A stretch of 64,000 nt of DNA from Desulfovibrio aminophilus (GTDB taxonomy: Bacteria; Desulfobacterota; Desulfovibrionia; Desulfovibrionales; Desulfovibrionaceae). The notes below the pieces were generated by a model. It saw nothing but the letters and a program-made list of their open reading frames with translations, did no database searches and was not told the DNA's origin. The stretch covers positions 124,001 through 188,000 of the forward strand of contig NZ_JAMHGA010000038.1 of NCBI RefSeq assembly GCF_023660105.1, written 5' to 3'. Both the position numbers and the translations under genes were made by a program. Of this stretch, positions 7,730 through 16,699 are shown one piece after another. The stretch's first letter is position 1. Every line of letters starts with the position of its first letter.

Positions 7730-9232
7730 ATGGAGGCGAGTTTTTTCCGCCATCTCGCCGCCGAGCTGGCCGCTTTGCTGCCGGGACGCCGCGTGGGCAA
7801 GGTATTCGCCCCCGCCGACGGCGCCCTGACCCTGGAAGTTCCGGCTCCCGGAGACCGCAGACATCTTCTGTTCCGGCCCGCCAAACAGGCGGGCCTTCTT
7901 TTCCTCTCCGCCATCAAACCATTGAACCCCGCCACCCCGCCCGCCCGGGTGATGTGGCTGCGCAAGCGCCTCTCCGGCCGCCGCCTCCTGGAGGCGCGCG
8001 TGGACTGGCCCGGCCTGCGCCTGGCCTTCGCGCTCTCGCCCGGCGAGGGACGCCACCTGCTCTTCAATCTGCGCCAGGACCTGAGCCTGGTCGAGGACCT
8101 GCCCGAGGGCTTCGGCCGCGAGCCGGAATGGCCTGGACTGGACGCGGTGCTGAACGATTCCGGGGTCTGGCGGGAGCACCCCCAGATTTCCCCGCCGCTG
8201 CGCCGCTTCCTGGGCGGCCTGGGCGCGGGGGCCGCATCCGCCTATGAGGCCGTCCGCGCGGGGCAGGCCCCGGCCTTCTTCCTCAACGAAACCGACCCGC
8301 CCCTGGCCTGGGATCCCGGCGGGGAGCGCCGCGAGTTCGCGACAGCCCTGGAGGCCGCCACGGCCCACGGCGAGCGGCTGCTCTTCCCGCACCTGGAGCG
8401 TCTGAACGACAGCGAGGAACGCGACCGGCTCAAGACCGCGCGCAAGCGCCTGACCCGCAACCTGGCCAAGCTGGACCAGGAGGAAGGGCGGCTGCGCGGC
8501 ATGCTCGGCAACAAGGCGGCCGCCGAGGCGCTGCGGGCCAACCTCTGGCGTCTCAAGGACGCCGAGGGACTGGCCGAGGCCGAGCTGGAGGGCCCGGACC
8601 AGGGCGTCCTGCGCCTGTCCCTGGACCCGCGCCTCTCTCCGTCCGAGAACATGGCCCGCCTGTTCAAGCTGGCGTCCAAGGCCGAACGCGGCCTGGAACA
8701 CCTGGAGCGCCGCCGGACCCAGCTGTTGGCCGAGCTGGAGGACCTGGGCCGCGCCACGGCCCCGGGCCCGGCTCCGGCCGCCGCGCATCAGGCCCAGGCC
8801 CAGCCCGCGCCCCTGCCCCGGCGCTGCCGGGACATCGCGGCCCAGGCCTTCCGCTCCTCGGACGGCTTCTGGCTCCTGCGCGGCAAGAACAAGGCGGCCA
8901 ACCACGCCCTGGTGACCAAGGCCGCCAGCCCCTTCGACCTCTGGTTCCACGTCCAGGGCGGCCCGGGTTCGCACGTGCTTCTCAAGCGCGACTTCCCCAA
9001 CCAGGAGGTGCCGCGCCGCAGCCTGGAGGAGGCCGCGATCCTGGCCGCGCTCAAGAGCTGGCGTTCCGAGGACGCGCGGGCCGACGTGATCTGCGCCCTG
9101 GCCCGGGACGTGCGGCCGGTGAAGGGCGCGCCCCCCGGGCAGGTGCAGGTGGACACGATCCACGAGACCCTGCGCGTGGACCTGGACCGCGACCTGGAGC
9201 GCCGCCTGGGCGAGGCCGTCCCGGAGCCATGA
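7730..9232 (+). CDS. NFACT-family protein (RqcH/FbpA/Rqc2-like)
   Basis: A 500-residue member of the NFACT family, whose best-studied members bind 60S/50S subunits carrying stalled nascent chains (Rqc2, RqcH) or act as fibronectin-binding proteins. The N-terminal NFACT-N domain, a charged helical middle (about residues 225-340) and the C-terminal NFACT-R/DUF814 domain with LWFHVQGGPGSHV (about residue 400) are all visible. The usual Asp-Arg pair of the NFACT-N domain (GLDRI in typical members) appears here as PGLRL, so alanine-tailing competence is uncertain. The gene ends in a clean hairpin terminator. Confidence 0.88.
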   Translation: MEASFFRHLAAELAALLPGRRVGKVFAPADGALTLEVPAPGDRRHLLFRPAKQAGLLFLSAIKPLNPATPPARVMWLRKRLSGRRLLEARVDWPGLRLAFALSPGEGRHLLFNLRQDLSLVEDLPEGFGREPEWPGLDAVLNDSGVWREHPQISPPLRRFLGGLGAGAASAYEAVRAGQAPAFFLNETDPPLAWDPGGERREFATALEAATAHGERLLFPHLERLNDSEERDRLKTARKRLTRNLAKLDQEEGRLRGMLGNKAAAEALRANLWRLKDAEGLAEAELEGPDQGVLRLSLDPRLSPSENMARLFKLASKAERGLEHLERRRTQLLAELEDLGRATAPGPAPAAAHQAQAQPAPLPRRCRDIAAQAFRSSDGFWLLRGKNKAANHALVTKAASPFDLWFHVQGGPGSHVLLKRDFPNQEVPRRSLEEAAILAALKSWRSEDARADVICALARDVRPVKGAPPGQVQVDTIHETLRVDLDRDLERRLGEAVPEP

Positions 9233-9234
9233 AA

Positions 9235-9256
9235 AAAGGGCGCCGAAGCGCCCTTT
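9235..9256. terminator. rho-independent terminator between convergent genes
   Basis: AAAGGGCGC, a CGAA tetraloop and GCGCCCTTT form a 9-bp stem flanked by an A run and a T run. It immediately follows the NFACT stop and precedes the convergent lysozyme-like gene, so it can serve both directions. Confidence 0.85.
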
Positions 9257-9279
9257 CTCCCGTCCCTCTCCGAAAAGAC

Positions 9280-10263
9280 TCAGACGATCTTGCGCACCTG
9301 GGCGCCCTCGAGCATGGCCAGGGCCATGCTCCGCTCCTCGCGCAGCCGGTTGCGCACGCTCTTGCGCACCGCCTCCGTGGAGGAGGTGAACTGCTTCTGA
9401 CGGTCGGAATAGATGCCGTCGATGATGTGCCGCCCCGCCGCATCCCCGGCGTCCTTGTCCAGAACCTCGCCGATGACCCGGTTGAAGATGCGCGCCGCGC
9501 CGCCGGCCCCGTGCTGCACCGAGGTGCTCCAGAGGACCTCGCGCAGGGCCGCGGGCCCGGCCTCGATGTCCACGCCAGTGGCTTCCAGGATGCGGTCCCG
9601 CGCGGGCAGGTAGTGCTCGTTGCGCACGAAGTCGTGCTGGAGCTGCTCGAAGCGCGCGGGGTTCTCCTGGGCTATCTTGCGCCAGGCCCGGGGCATGGCC
9701 CCCTCGGGCGATCCCGTGTCGGCCGGTCCGGCCTGGCGCAGACGCGCGGACCATTGGGGCTCATTATCGCGCAGAAAATCGATGAACCGGCTCATGGTTC
9801 CGGCCTTGGAAGACAGCTGGTACTTGCCGTAGGACGTTCCGCCCACCCGGTCGTAGCCGATGGCCGCCACGCCCTCGGCGCCGGATTCGAAGCGGGCCGA
9901 CAGGCCGCCCAGGCCGTTGTCCGCGATGGCGGCGCGCTTGCCCTTTCCGGCCGAGAGCCCGGCATCGCGCCGCAGGTCCTCGGAGGATTCGCGGGCCAGA
10001 CGGGCGATGGTGCGCAGGGCGTCGAGCATGAGCGAATCGTTGAGCATCCCGGGGTCCACGCTGAAGCGGCGTTCGGACTCGTCCCCCCCGGGCTCGTCCG
10101 CCACCTGCCGCACGGCGGCCATCTGGGTCTGGAAGGCCATGCGGCGGGCCGCGTCCAGGGCCGGGGCTCCGGCGCTTCGGGCCCCGCGCCCCTCGCCGTT
10201 GAGCTTCTTTTCCGCCTCGACCAGGGAGCGTACCCCGCCAAGGGAGTTCGTGTCGTAAGCCAT
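9280..10263 (-). CDS. putative lysozyme-like peptidoglycan-active protein
   Basis: A 327-residue protein without signal peptide or membrane helix. The C-terminal half has the pattern YDRVGGTSYGKYQLSS followed by RFIDFL, which resembles lysozyme/chitosanase-fold domains seen in phage and secretion-associated muramidases, where S-Y-G-x-Y-Q lies beside the active-site cleft. A second block, LWSTSVQHGAGGAARIF, would continue that fold. The N-terminal 120 residues are helical and of low complexity. I cannot name the substrate; a structural or flagellar role is also possible. The gene is single, with terminator-like sequence beyond its 3' end. Confidence 0.5.
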   Translation of the reverse strand: MAYDTNSLGGVRSLVEAEKKLNGEGRGARSAGAPALDAARRMAFQTQMAAVRQVADEPGGDESERRFSVDPGMLNDSLMLDALRTIARLARESSEDLRRDAGLSAGKGKRAAIADNGLGGLSARFESGAEGVAAIGYDRVGGTSYGKYQLSSKAGTMSRFIDFLRDNEPQWSARLRQAGPADTGSPEGAMPRAWRKIAQENPARFEQLQHDFVRNEHYLPARDRILEATGVDIEAGPAALREVLWSTSVQHGAGGAARIFNRVIGEVLDKDAGDAAGRHIIDGIYSDRQKQFTSSTEAVRKSVRNRLREERSMALAMLEGAQVRKIV

Positions 10264-10339
10264 GCGCGACTCCTCTGCCTGTCAGAATTCCGAGTATCCC
10301 GACAGGGGGTGAGCAAAAAACATGCCCAGCGGGGAAAAG

Positions 10340-11449
10340 TCAGCTGCGCGCCAGGAATTCCTTCAGGCGGGGATCGTCCAGGACAAAGGAGATGACCCGG
10401 CGGTGGCCCGCCGGAAAGGCGTAACGGGACAGTTCGCCGGGGGTCACGAAACGGCCGTCCACGGCCTCGTTCATGCGCGGCGCGGCCGGGCCGCCCGCGT
10501 CGGCGCAATAGAAGGCGTGCATGGTCACGCGGTACCTGGTGTAGCTGTAGCGGACCTCCACGGCCGGAGCCAGGGGCCGCACGTCCAGCTCCACCTCCTC
10601 GCGGAACTCCCGGGCCAGGGCCTGTTCCGGGCTCTCGCCCTCCTCCAGCACCCCGCCGGGAAACTCCCAGAGCCCGGGCCAGACGTCATCCGGGCGGCGT
10701 TTCTGGATGTAGAGGCGGCCGTCGCGCAGGAGCAGCCCCGAGGCCATTCGCAACCGGACCACCTCCTTGGGCGGCCCGGCCAAGGGGCGCAGCTCGGCCA
10801 CTCCCAGGCTCCTGGCCACGCAGAACCCGGCCAGGGGGCACTCCGGGCAGCGCGGCGTCCGGGGCAGGCAGACCAGCGCCCCCAGTTCCATGAGGGCCTG
10901 GTTGAAGTCCCTGGCCCGGCCCTCGGGAATGAGGCCGCGCGCGGTCTCGCGCAAAAATTCCTTGGCCCGGGGATCGCGCGCGGGCAACTCCAGGTTGGTC
11001 AGCCGCGCCAGCACGCGCTCCACGTTGGCGTCCACCGCCGGTTCCGGCAGGTTGAAGGCCACGCTGCGCACGGCTCCGGCGGTGTAGGGCCCCACCCCGG
11101 GCAGGGTCAGCAGGGTCTCGCGGTCGTCCGGCACCGCGCCGCCATGTTCCCGGACCAGAACCCCGGCGGCGGCCAGCAGGGAACGGCCACGGCTGTAGTA
11201 GCCCAGGCCCTCCCACAGGCGCAGGACCTCGTCCTCCGAGGCCCGGGCCAGGCTCTCCAGGTCCGGGAAGCGGTCCATCCAGCGCAGGAAGTACGGCACC
11301 ACCCGCTCCATCTGGGTCTGCTGGAGCATGACCTCGGAGACGAGCACGTGGTAGGGATCGTAAGTCCGCCGCCAGGGCAGGTCGCGCCGGGCCGAGGCGA
11401 ACCAGTCCAGCAGGCGCTCGGCCACGGCCCGTTGGTCCATGCCCGCCAT
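10340..11449 (-). CDS. mutY: A/G-specific adenine DNA glycosylase with C-terminal Nudix domain
   Basis: Removes adenine mispaired with 8-oxoguanine. The catalytic domain shows the helix-hairpin-helix LTLPGVGPYTAGAV followed by the catalytic Asp in PAVDANVERV, and the [4Fe-4S] ligands C-x6-C-x2-C-x5-C near residues 200-216. Unusually, the C-terminal domain holds a nearly complete Nudix box, G-x5-E-x7-REFREE, where most MutY proteins keep only a degenerate MutT-like fold. The start is ambiguous between ATG at 11449 and ATG at 11440; both fall just after the gpmA stop. It runs in the gpmA direction, 32-41 bases downstream. Confidence 0.93.
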   Translation of the reverse strand: MAGMDQRAVAERLLDWFASARRDLPWRRTYDPYHVLVSEVMLQQTQMERVVPYFLRWMDRFPDLESLARASEDEVLRLWEGLGYYSRGRSLLAAAGVLVREHGGAVPDDRETLLTLPGVGPYTAGAVRSVAFNLPEPAVDANVERVLARLTNLELPARDPRAKEFLRETARGLIPEGRARDFNQALMELGALVCLPRTPRCPECPLAGFCVARSLGVAELRPLAGPPKEVVRLRMASGLLLRDGRLYIQKRRPDDVWPGLWEFPGGVLEEGESPEQALAREFREEVELDVRPLAPAVEVRYSYTRYRVTMHAFYCADAGGPAAPRMNEAVDGRFVTPGELSRYAFPAGHRRVISFVLDDPRLKEFLARS

Positions 11450-11481
11450 GTCGGGAACGTGGCGCGCGTTGTCCGCCCGGC

Positions 11482-12225
11482 TCACGCCTTGCCCTGGGCC
11501 GCCACGGCCTTGGCCGCGCGCTCCACGGCCTCGGGATCGCCGAGGTAGAACCGCCGGAGCGCGCGCAGTTCGTCGTCCAGTTCGTAGACCAGGGGCACGC
11601 CGGTGGGAATGTTCAGGCCGGTCACGGCCTTCTCGTCCATGCCGTCCAGGTACTTCACCAGTCCGCGCAGGGAATTGCCGTGGGCCGCCACGAGCAGCCG
11701 GCGTCCCTGGCGGATCTGCGGGGCCAGGACGTCGTGCCAGTAGGGCATGGTTCGGGCGATGGTGTCCTTGAGGCTCTCGCACAGCGGCAGCTCGGCGGCC
11801 GTCAGGTCGGCGTAGCGCGGGTCGCGGCCGGGGTGACGCGGATCGTCCGGCTCCAGGGCCGGAGGGGGCGTGTCGAAGCTGCGCCGCCAGACGAAGACCT
11901 GCTCCTCGCCGTACCTGGCCGCGGTCTCGGACTTGTTCAGGCCCTGCAGGGCGCCGTAGTGCCGCTCATTGAGCCGCCAGGTCTTGAACACGGGCAGCCA
12001 CATGGCGTCCATCTCCTCCTGCACGATCCAGAGGGTGCGGATGGCGCGCTTGAGCAGCGAGGTGTGGCAGGCGTCGAAGCCGTAGCCGCCCTCGCGCAGG
12101 AGGCGGGCGGCCTCGTGGGCCTCCGCCTCGCCCTGGGGCGTGAGGTCCACGTCGGTCCAGCCCGTGAAGCGGTTCTCCAGGTTCCAGGCGCTCTGGCCGT
12201 GGCGGATGAGCACGAGGGTGTGCAT
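11482..12225 (-). CDS. gpmA: 2,3-bisphosphoglycerate-dependent phosphoglycerate mutase
   Basis: Glycolytic and gluconeogenic enzyme that interconverts 3- and 2-phosphoglycerate through a phosphohistidine. The 247-residue protein begins [15 protein letters not shown], in which RHG carries the catalytic histidine. [22 protein letters not shown] and the second catalytic histidine in [14 protein letters not shown] match the cofactor-dependent type. The ATG at 12225 was chosen because it follows GGAGGAGA; an upstream ATG lacks one. The gene lies between mutY and the large repeat protein on the same strand. Confidence 0.96.
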   Translation of the reverse strand: MHTLVLIRHGQSAWNLENRFTGWTDVDLTPQGEAEAHEAARLLREGGYGFDACHTSLLKRAIRTLWIVQEEMDAMWLPVFKTWRLNERHYGALQGLNKSETAARYGEEQVFVWRRSFDTPPPALEPDDPRHPGRDPRYADLTAAELPLCESLKDTIARTMPYWHDVLAPQIRQGRRLLVAAHGNSLRGLVKYLDGMDEKAVTGLNIPTGVPLVYELDDELRALRRFYLGDPEAVERAAKAVAAQGKA

Positions 12226-12290
12226 GGCGTCTCTCCTCCGGGGCATGGCCCCCTTTCCTCATGCTCGATGGGAGGGGCCGCCCGCGTCCA

Positions 12291-15050
12291 TTATTTTCCC
12301 TTGGGTCCGGCCTTGGCCGGAGGCTTGGCGGGAGCCTTGGCCGGAGGTTTGGCTCCGGCCTGGGCCTTGCCGCCGCCCGGCCCCGCGCTCTTCATGGCCG
12401 CCCGCCGGGCCTGCACGCGATCCTGGAACTCCTGTTCCTTGCGCTCGAAGAGCAGACGCTTGCGCTTCTCGAAGGAGAAGGCGGTCTTGACCGCGGCCAG
12501 GCCCAGGGCCAGGACCGAAAGGATGATCACCAGCCCCTTCTGGAACTCCCACTTCTGCTCCAGGATGAGATTCACCAGCCAGTTTCCGGGCGCGTGCCGG
12601 GTCATGTAGATGAGCAGCGGAATGGTCACCAGGGCCAGGCCCAGGCCGATGATCTCCAGCCAGATGAAGGTGCGGCCCAGGAGCAGGACGAAGAGCGTGC
12701 TGTCGCGCACGATGCGCAGCGTCACCAGCCGCTTCTGGAGCCTGCCGATGCGGTCCTCGATCTCGTCCAGGAAGCGCAGGGTCTTGCGGAAATTCTCGGC
12801 CACCTTGAGGTGCTGGTCCCGCATCCAGTTCATCTTCTCGACGCAGTAGTTGAAGTCCTTGTTGAATTCCAGAAGCAGCTTGGGGAACGGGAACCATGCC
12901 GCCTCGCGCTGGATGTCGCGCAGGCGGTCGTAGTAGTGCTCGGCCCGGGCCCGGATGCGCTTGATGTCCGCCTCCACCTGGGCGTTCATCTCGTCCGCGA
13001 ACTGGTCCACCCCGCTCACCAGGGAGCGGTAGGCCACGTAGTTGCGCCGCTCGGTGAGCCGCCGCATGCGCTCCAGGCGCTCCTGGGCGGTCTCGAAGAA
13101 GGCGTGGCCGTCCTCGAAGCGCTGGGCCACCTCGGAGGAAAGCGTGGCCACCAGGGCCTTCTCCTCCTCGCACTTGGCCTCGGCGTCGCGCCAGAGTCCG
13201 TGGAGCGCGCCCATGATCTGCATCCGCCCCCGGTCGAGCTCCAGGTCGAGCAGGACGCGGTTGAATATGTTCGGGTCACGCTCGATGAGCCGCTCCAGGA
13301 TGTCCATGCCCTGGCCGGTGAAGCCCATCTTCACGAGGCAGACGGCCTCTCGGTAGGCCGGATCGAGCCAGTCCGGCGAGGCCGCGGCGGCGCGCTTGAA
13401 GAGCGCCGAGGCCTCCTTGAACTCGCCCTGCATCTCCTGGGCGCGGCCCTGCAGGTACAGGAAATAGCTCTGCTGCAACGGCGTGTAGCTCAGGCGCTCG
13501 GCCTCCTGCCAGTAGAACGCGGCCTGGTGCGCGTCGCCCTTCTCCAGGGCCACGAAGCCCAGCAAGGACGGCGGCTGGTAGCTGCGCATGTACTTCAGGC
13601 TGGCCTGCTTGAGCATGGTCTCGGCCCGCTCCAGCTCGCCGCCGCGCAGGGCGTCCAGCGAGGCCCAGGCGTAGGGCGCGTCCTCCGGCGCCAGCTGGGT
13701 CTGGCTCGAGGACCAGTCCTTGCCCCGGCTGCGCCAGACCATCTGCAGCGTGCGCAACTGGCTCGAGGCGTTGATTTCGAACACCGCGCGGGCCAGCAGG
13801 TTCGACGTCTTGTCCCCGCCGGCGGCCAGCTGCTCAAGGGACGCCGACACCCGGGACGGCTCCAGGCCCTGATCCAGGGTTTGGAGCCCGGACACCAGAT
13901 CGTCCATGTTCACGGCCGCCAGCTTGCTCCAGACCTCCGGGGCGAGCCGGGTCTGGGCCCGGGTGGGGCAGGTGGCGGCCGTATGGTCCTTGAGGCCGCA
14001 GTAGAAACAGCCCTGCCCCTCGCCGATGGTCAGCTTGCGCGGCAGGGGGACGTCCAGGCTGCCCTCTCCGGCCTCTCCCTCCTCGCTCTTCAGGCTCACG
14101 CCGCACCAGGTCTCCAGCCCCTCCTGCTCCGCGCCCTGGCGGATCTCGTTGATCTTGAACCACTCGGTCAGGGGAAAGGCGTCGCGGTACTGTAGGTGCG
14201 GATAGTCCGGGCCCAGACGGTTCCAGTCCAGGGGCACCTTCTTGGGCAGCTCGGCGCTGAAGGTCAGGCCCTTCTGCGGGATCGCGGCCATGACGCAGGG
14301 CCAATACTCGCGGCCGCCCGCCTTCACCGAGCGCACCAGGCCGAGCATCTCCTGGCACCAGGCGCGCAGAAGGCGGACGCTGCCCAGGGGGAAGATGACG
14401 TAGCCCTCGCGCACGTCGGAGATGTATTTTAGGTCCATGCGCTGCAGCACGGCCTGGATTTCCGTGAAGAAGCCGCGCCAGCCGAGGATGCTCTCCTTGT
14501 CGCCCATCCGGCCCAGGGGCTTGATGACGAAGAACCAGCCCAGGGTGGTCTCGTAGTCCAGGCCCTGGTCGGCGTGGAACTGGAGCCACTGCACCGAGCT
14601 GGCGAAGCCCGTGACCCCGTGGCCGGACTTGAGATCCAGGCCCGGGATGCTCTCCACCATCTCCTTGAGCTTGGGATGGACCCAGACGGCGAACTCCTGT
14701 CCGGGGTTGGCCTGCTGGCCGGTCAGCTCCGGCGAAAGCGAGAGGGAGAACGAGAAATCGTAACCAACCAGGAAGGTGGCCGGAACCACCTGGCAGAGCA
14801 TGGGCATGGAGTTGAGCCGGGACCAGATCTGGAGCCGGGCCACGGCCCGGAAGACCTCCGGGCCGGGAAAGAACCAGAGGGCCTGGCCCGTGTCCTGGGC
14901 CATGAGCACGCCGCCGTAGTCCTTCAGCGTGTGGGCCATGGCCGTGTTGGGCGCGCCGGACCAGGACAGCCAAGCCGCGCAGCCGGAGCCCACCAGCCGC
15001 GACTGCTGGATATGCGGGAGGCTTTGCAACAGGACGGAGAGGTTGTACAT
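12291..15050 (-). CDS. large repeat-containing membrane protein with CCHC zinc knuckle
   Basis: A 919-residue protein of unknown function. The N-terminal 330 residues are globular. Near residue 355 is a CCHC motif, C-x2-C-x4-H-x4-C (CFYCGLKDHTAATC), the spacing of retroviral-type zinc knuckles. Residues about 440-620 look like tetratricopeptide repeats (alternating helices such as ERAETMLKQASLKYM and KEASALFKRAAAASPDWLDPA). A long charged coiled-coil follows, then two hydrophobic helices near residues 805-870 and a low-complexity Ala/Lys/Pro tail. It is divergent from the MoaE-like gene with only 38 bases between. An envelope scaffold is one guess. Confidence 0.7.
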   Translation of the reverse strand: MYNLSVLLQSLPHIQQSRLVGSGCAAWLSWSGAPNTAMAHTLKDYGGVLMAQDTGQALWFFPGPEVFRAVARLQIWSRLNSMPMLCQVVPATFLVGYDFSFSLSLSPELTGQQANPGQEFAVWVHPKLKEMVESIPGLDLKSGHGVTGFASSVQWLQFHADQGLDYETTLGWFFVIKPLGRMGDKESILGWRGFFTEIQAVLQRMDLKYISDVREGYVIFPLGSVRLLRAWCQEMLGLVRSVKAGGREYWPCVMAAIPQKGLTFSAELPKKVPLDWNRLGPDYPHLQYRDAFPLTEWFKINEIRQGAEQEGLETWCGVSLKSEEGEAGEGSLDVPLPRKLTIGEGQGCFYCGLKDHTAATCPTRAQTRLAPEVWSKLAAVNMDDLVSGLQTLDQGLEPSRVSASLEQLAAGGDKTSNLLARAVFEINASSQLRTLQMVWRSRGKDWSSSQTQLAPEDAPYAWASLDALRGGELERAETMLKQASLKYMRSYQPPSLLGFVALEKGDAHQAAFYWQEAERLSYTPLQQSYFLYLQGRAQEMQGEFKEASALFKRAAAASPDWLDPAYREAVCLVKMGFTGQGMDILERLIERDPNIFNRVLLDLELDRGRMQIMGALHGLWRDAEAKCEEEKALVATLSSEVAQRFEDGHAFFETAQERLERMRRLTERRNYVAYRSLVSGVDQFADEMNAQVEADIKRIRARAEHYYDRLRDIQREAAWFPFPKLLLEFNKDFNYCVEKMNWMRDQHLKVAENFRKTLRFLDEIEDRIGRLQKRLVTLRIVRDSTLFVLLLGRTFIWLEIIGLGLALVTIPLLIYMTRHAPGNWLVNLILEQKWEFQKGLVIILSVLALGLAAVKTAFSFEKRKRLLFERKEQEFQDRVQARRAAMKSAGPGGGKAQAGAKPPAKAPAKPPAKAGPKGK

Positions 15051-15088
15051 TGTCACTCCCGATCAATCAGTGCCCAAGGAGCCCAGAC

Positions 15089-15451
15089 ATGGACATATCA
15101 GCAGCCATCGCAAAACTCAAAACCGAACCAGGCTTCACCGAAAACGTCGGCATGATCCTGGTGCACAACGGCGTGGTCCGGGGCTGGTCGCGCGCCAACC
15201 GGGAAAACGTCGTGGCCGTGGACATCACCTCGGACGAGGAGCGGATGAACGCCCTCTGCGAGGAGATCCAGAAACGCCCGGGCATCTTCCGCGTCCTGGC
15301 CGAATGCCGCTCCGGCCTGCTCAAGCCCGGCGACGACGTGCTCTTCCTGATCGTGGCCGGGGACATCCGCGAAAACGTGAAGCCCGCCCTGGCCGACCTC
15401 CTGGACCGCATCAAGGCCGAGGCCGTGACCAAACGCGAAATCATGGGCTAG
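15089..15451 (+). CDS. MoaE-like molybdopterin synthase large-subunit homologue
   Basis: A 120-residue protein related to MoaE, which with thiocarboxylated MoaD adds the dithiolene sulfurs to cyclic pyranopterin. Family-like segments are VGMILVHNGVVRGWSR and the strand-rich DVLFLIVAGDIRENV, and two lysines near the C terminus (KAEAVTKREI) lie where MoaE active-site lysines are found. It is shorter than E. coli MoaE. The ATG follows AAGGAG. Neighbours are unrelated, but the window has several molybdenum-cofactor genes. It could instead be a MoaE-derived protein with another role. Confidence 0.72.
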   Translation: MDISAAIAKLKTEPGFTENVGMILVHNGVVRGWSRANRENVVAVDITSDEERMNALCEEIQKRPGIFRVLAECRSGLLKPGDDVLFLIVAGDIRENVKPALADLLDRIKAEAVTKREIMG

Positions 15452-15588
15452 GCATCCTCCCGTCATTTCGGCAGGTTCCGCGATTCCCTATATGGGAATC
15501 CGCGAAAAAAGTCCCTCGTCGCGCGCGGTTGCGGCCGATGCCCGGCGCTGTCATAATCCCAGCCCGGGGATCGCCCCGAGGGAGACGC

Positions 15589-16698
15589 ATGAACATCGTC
15601 CAGGTCATCAACGTCCGCTGGTACAACGCCACGGCCTGGTACGCCCTGTACCTGGGCCGTCTGCTCAAGGACGCCGGTCACGGCGTGCTCATGGTGGTCC
15701 AGCCCGGCACCGAGCCGGAACGCAAGGCCCGCGAGCTCGGCCTGCCCGTGCTGCCCCTGGACCTGAACGGCAACAACCCGCTGACCCTGATCCGCTCGGC
15801 GCGCGAGGCCGCCCGGATGCTGCGGGAGTTCCAGCCCCGGATCGTCAACTGCCACCGGGGCGAGGGATTCTTCCTCTGGGCGCTCTTCAAGCGCCTGGGC
15901 TGCGACTTCAAGCTCGTGCGCACCCGGGGCGACCAGCGCCCCCCCCGGCACGACGCCCTGAACCGCTGGCTGCACGCCGGCGTGGCCGACGCCGTGGTGG
16001 TGACCAACAAGGCCATGGCGCGCCACTTCCTGACCCGGATGAAGACCCCGGAACGCTCGGTCTGGGTCATTCCCGGCGGCGTGGACACCACGACCTACCG
16101 CTTCGACCCCGAGGGCCGCGAGCGGGTGCGCCGGGAGTTCGGCTTCGGCCCTTCCGACGTGGTGCTGGGTCTGGTGGGCCGCTTCGACCGGGTCAAGGGC
16201 CAGAAGGAGTGCATCGAGGCCGTGGCCATGCTGCGCGGCGAGATGGGGCTGTCCCAGGCGCGACTGTTCCTGATCGGCTTCGACTCCGCCACCCGGACCC
16301 GCGAGGTGGAGGAATGGCTCGAAGCCTCGGGCCTGGCCGGCAGCGCCAGGATCAGCGGCCGCCGCGAGGACATCGCGGCCTGCCTCTCGGCCCTGGACGT
16401 GGGCGTGGTGGCCTCCCTGTGGTCCGAGACCATCGCCAGGGCGGCCCTGGAGATCATGGTCACCGGCCGTCCGCTCGTCTCCACGGACGTGGGCGTCATG
16501 CCCGATCTGGTCAGCCGCCGGGCCCTGGTCCCGCCGGGAGACGCGAGGGCCCTGGCCCTCAAGCTGCGCGAGGCGGTGGAGAGCCCGTCGTTCCGGGAAT
16601 CCCTGGCCGCCGAACAGCGCCTGGTCATCTCCCAGCTCACGGGCAGGGACTTCCTGACCCGCACCCTGAGCCTCTACGAAGGCCTGCTCTCGGCCTGA
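15589..16698 (+). CDS. glycosyltransferase, group 1 / GT4 family
   Basis: A 369-residue GT-B glycosyltransferase. The N-terminal Rossmann domain begins MNIVQVINVRWYN and holds the NCHRGEGFFLW acceptor-side region. The donor domain has VIPGGVDTTTY, the VGRFDRVKGQ strand-loop and the SETIARAALEIM helix, whose Glu residues correspond to the E-x7-E motif of GT4 enzymes. It probably acts in lipopolysaccharide or capsule assembly, transferring an NDP-sugar in the cytoplasm. The ATG follows GAGGGAG. The gene stands alone and ends one base from the convergent MltB-like gene. The acceptor cannot be inferred. Confidence 0.9.
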   Translation: MNIVQVINVRWYNATAWYALYLGRLLKDAGHGVLMVVQPGTEPERKARELGLPVLPLDLNGNNPLTLIRSAREAARMLREFQPRIVNCHRGEGFFLWALFKRLGCDFKLVRTRGDQRPPRHDALNRWLHAGVADAVVVTNKAMARHFLTRMKTPERSVWVIPGGVDTTTYRFDPEGRERVRREFGFGPSDVVLGLVGRFDRVKGQKECIEAVAMLRGEMGLSQARLFLIGFDSATRTREVEEWLEASGLAGSARISGRREDIAACLSALDVGVVASLWSETIARAALEIMVTGRPLVSTDVGVMPDLVSRRALVPPGDARALALKLREAVESPSFRESLAAEQRLVISQLTGRDFLTRTLSLYEGLLSA

Positions 16699-16699
16699 G

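Noticed and set aside
15474-15502. Hairpin after the MoaE-like gene as a terminator
   Set aside because: The stem is broken by a bulge and is followed by an A run, not a T run, on the plus strand.
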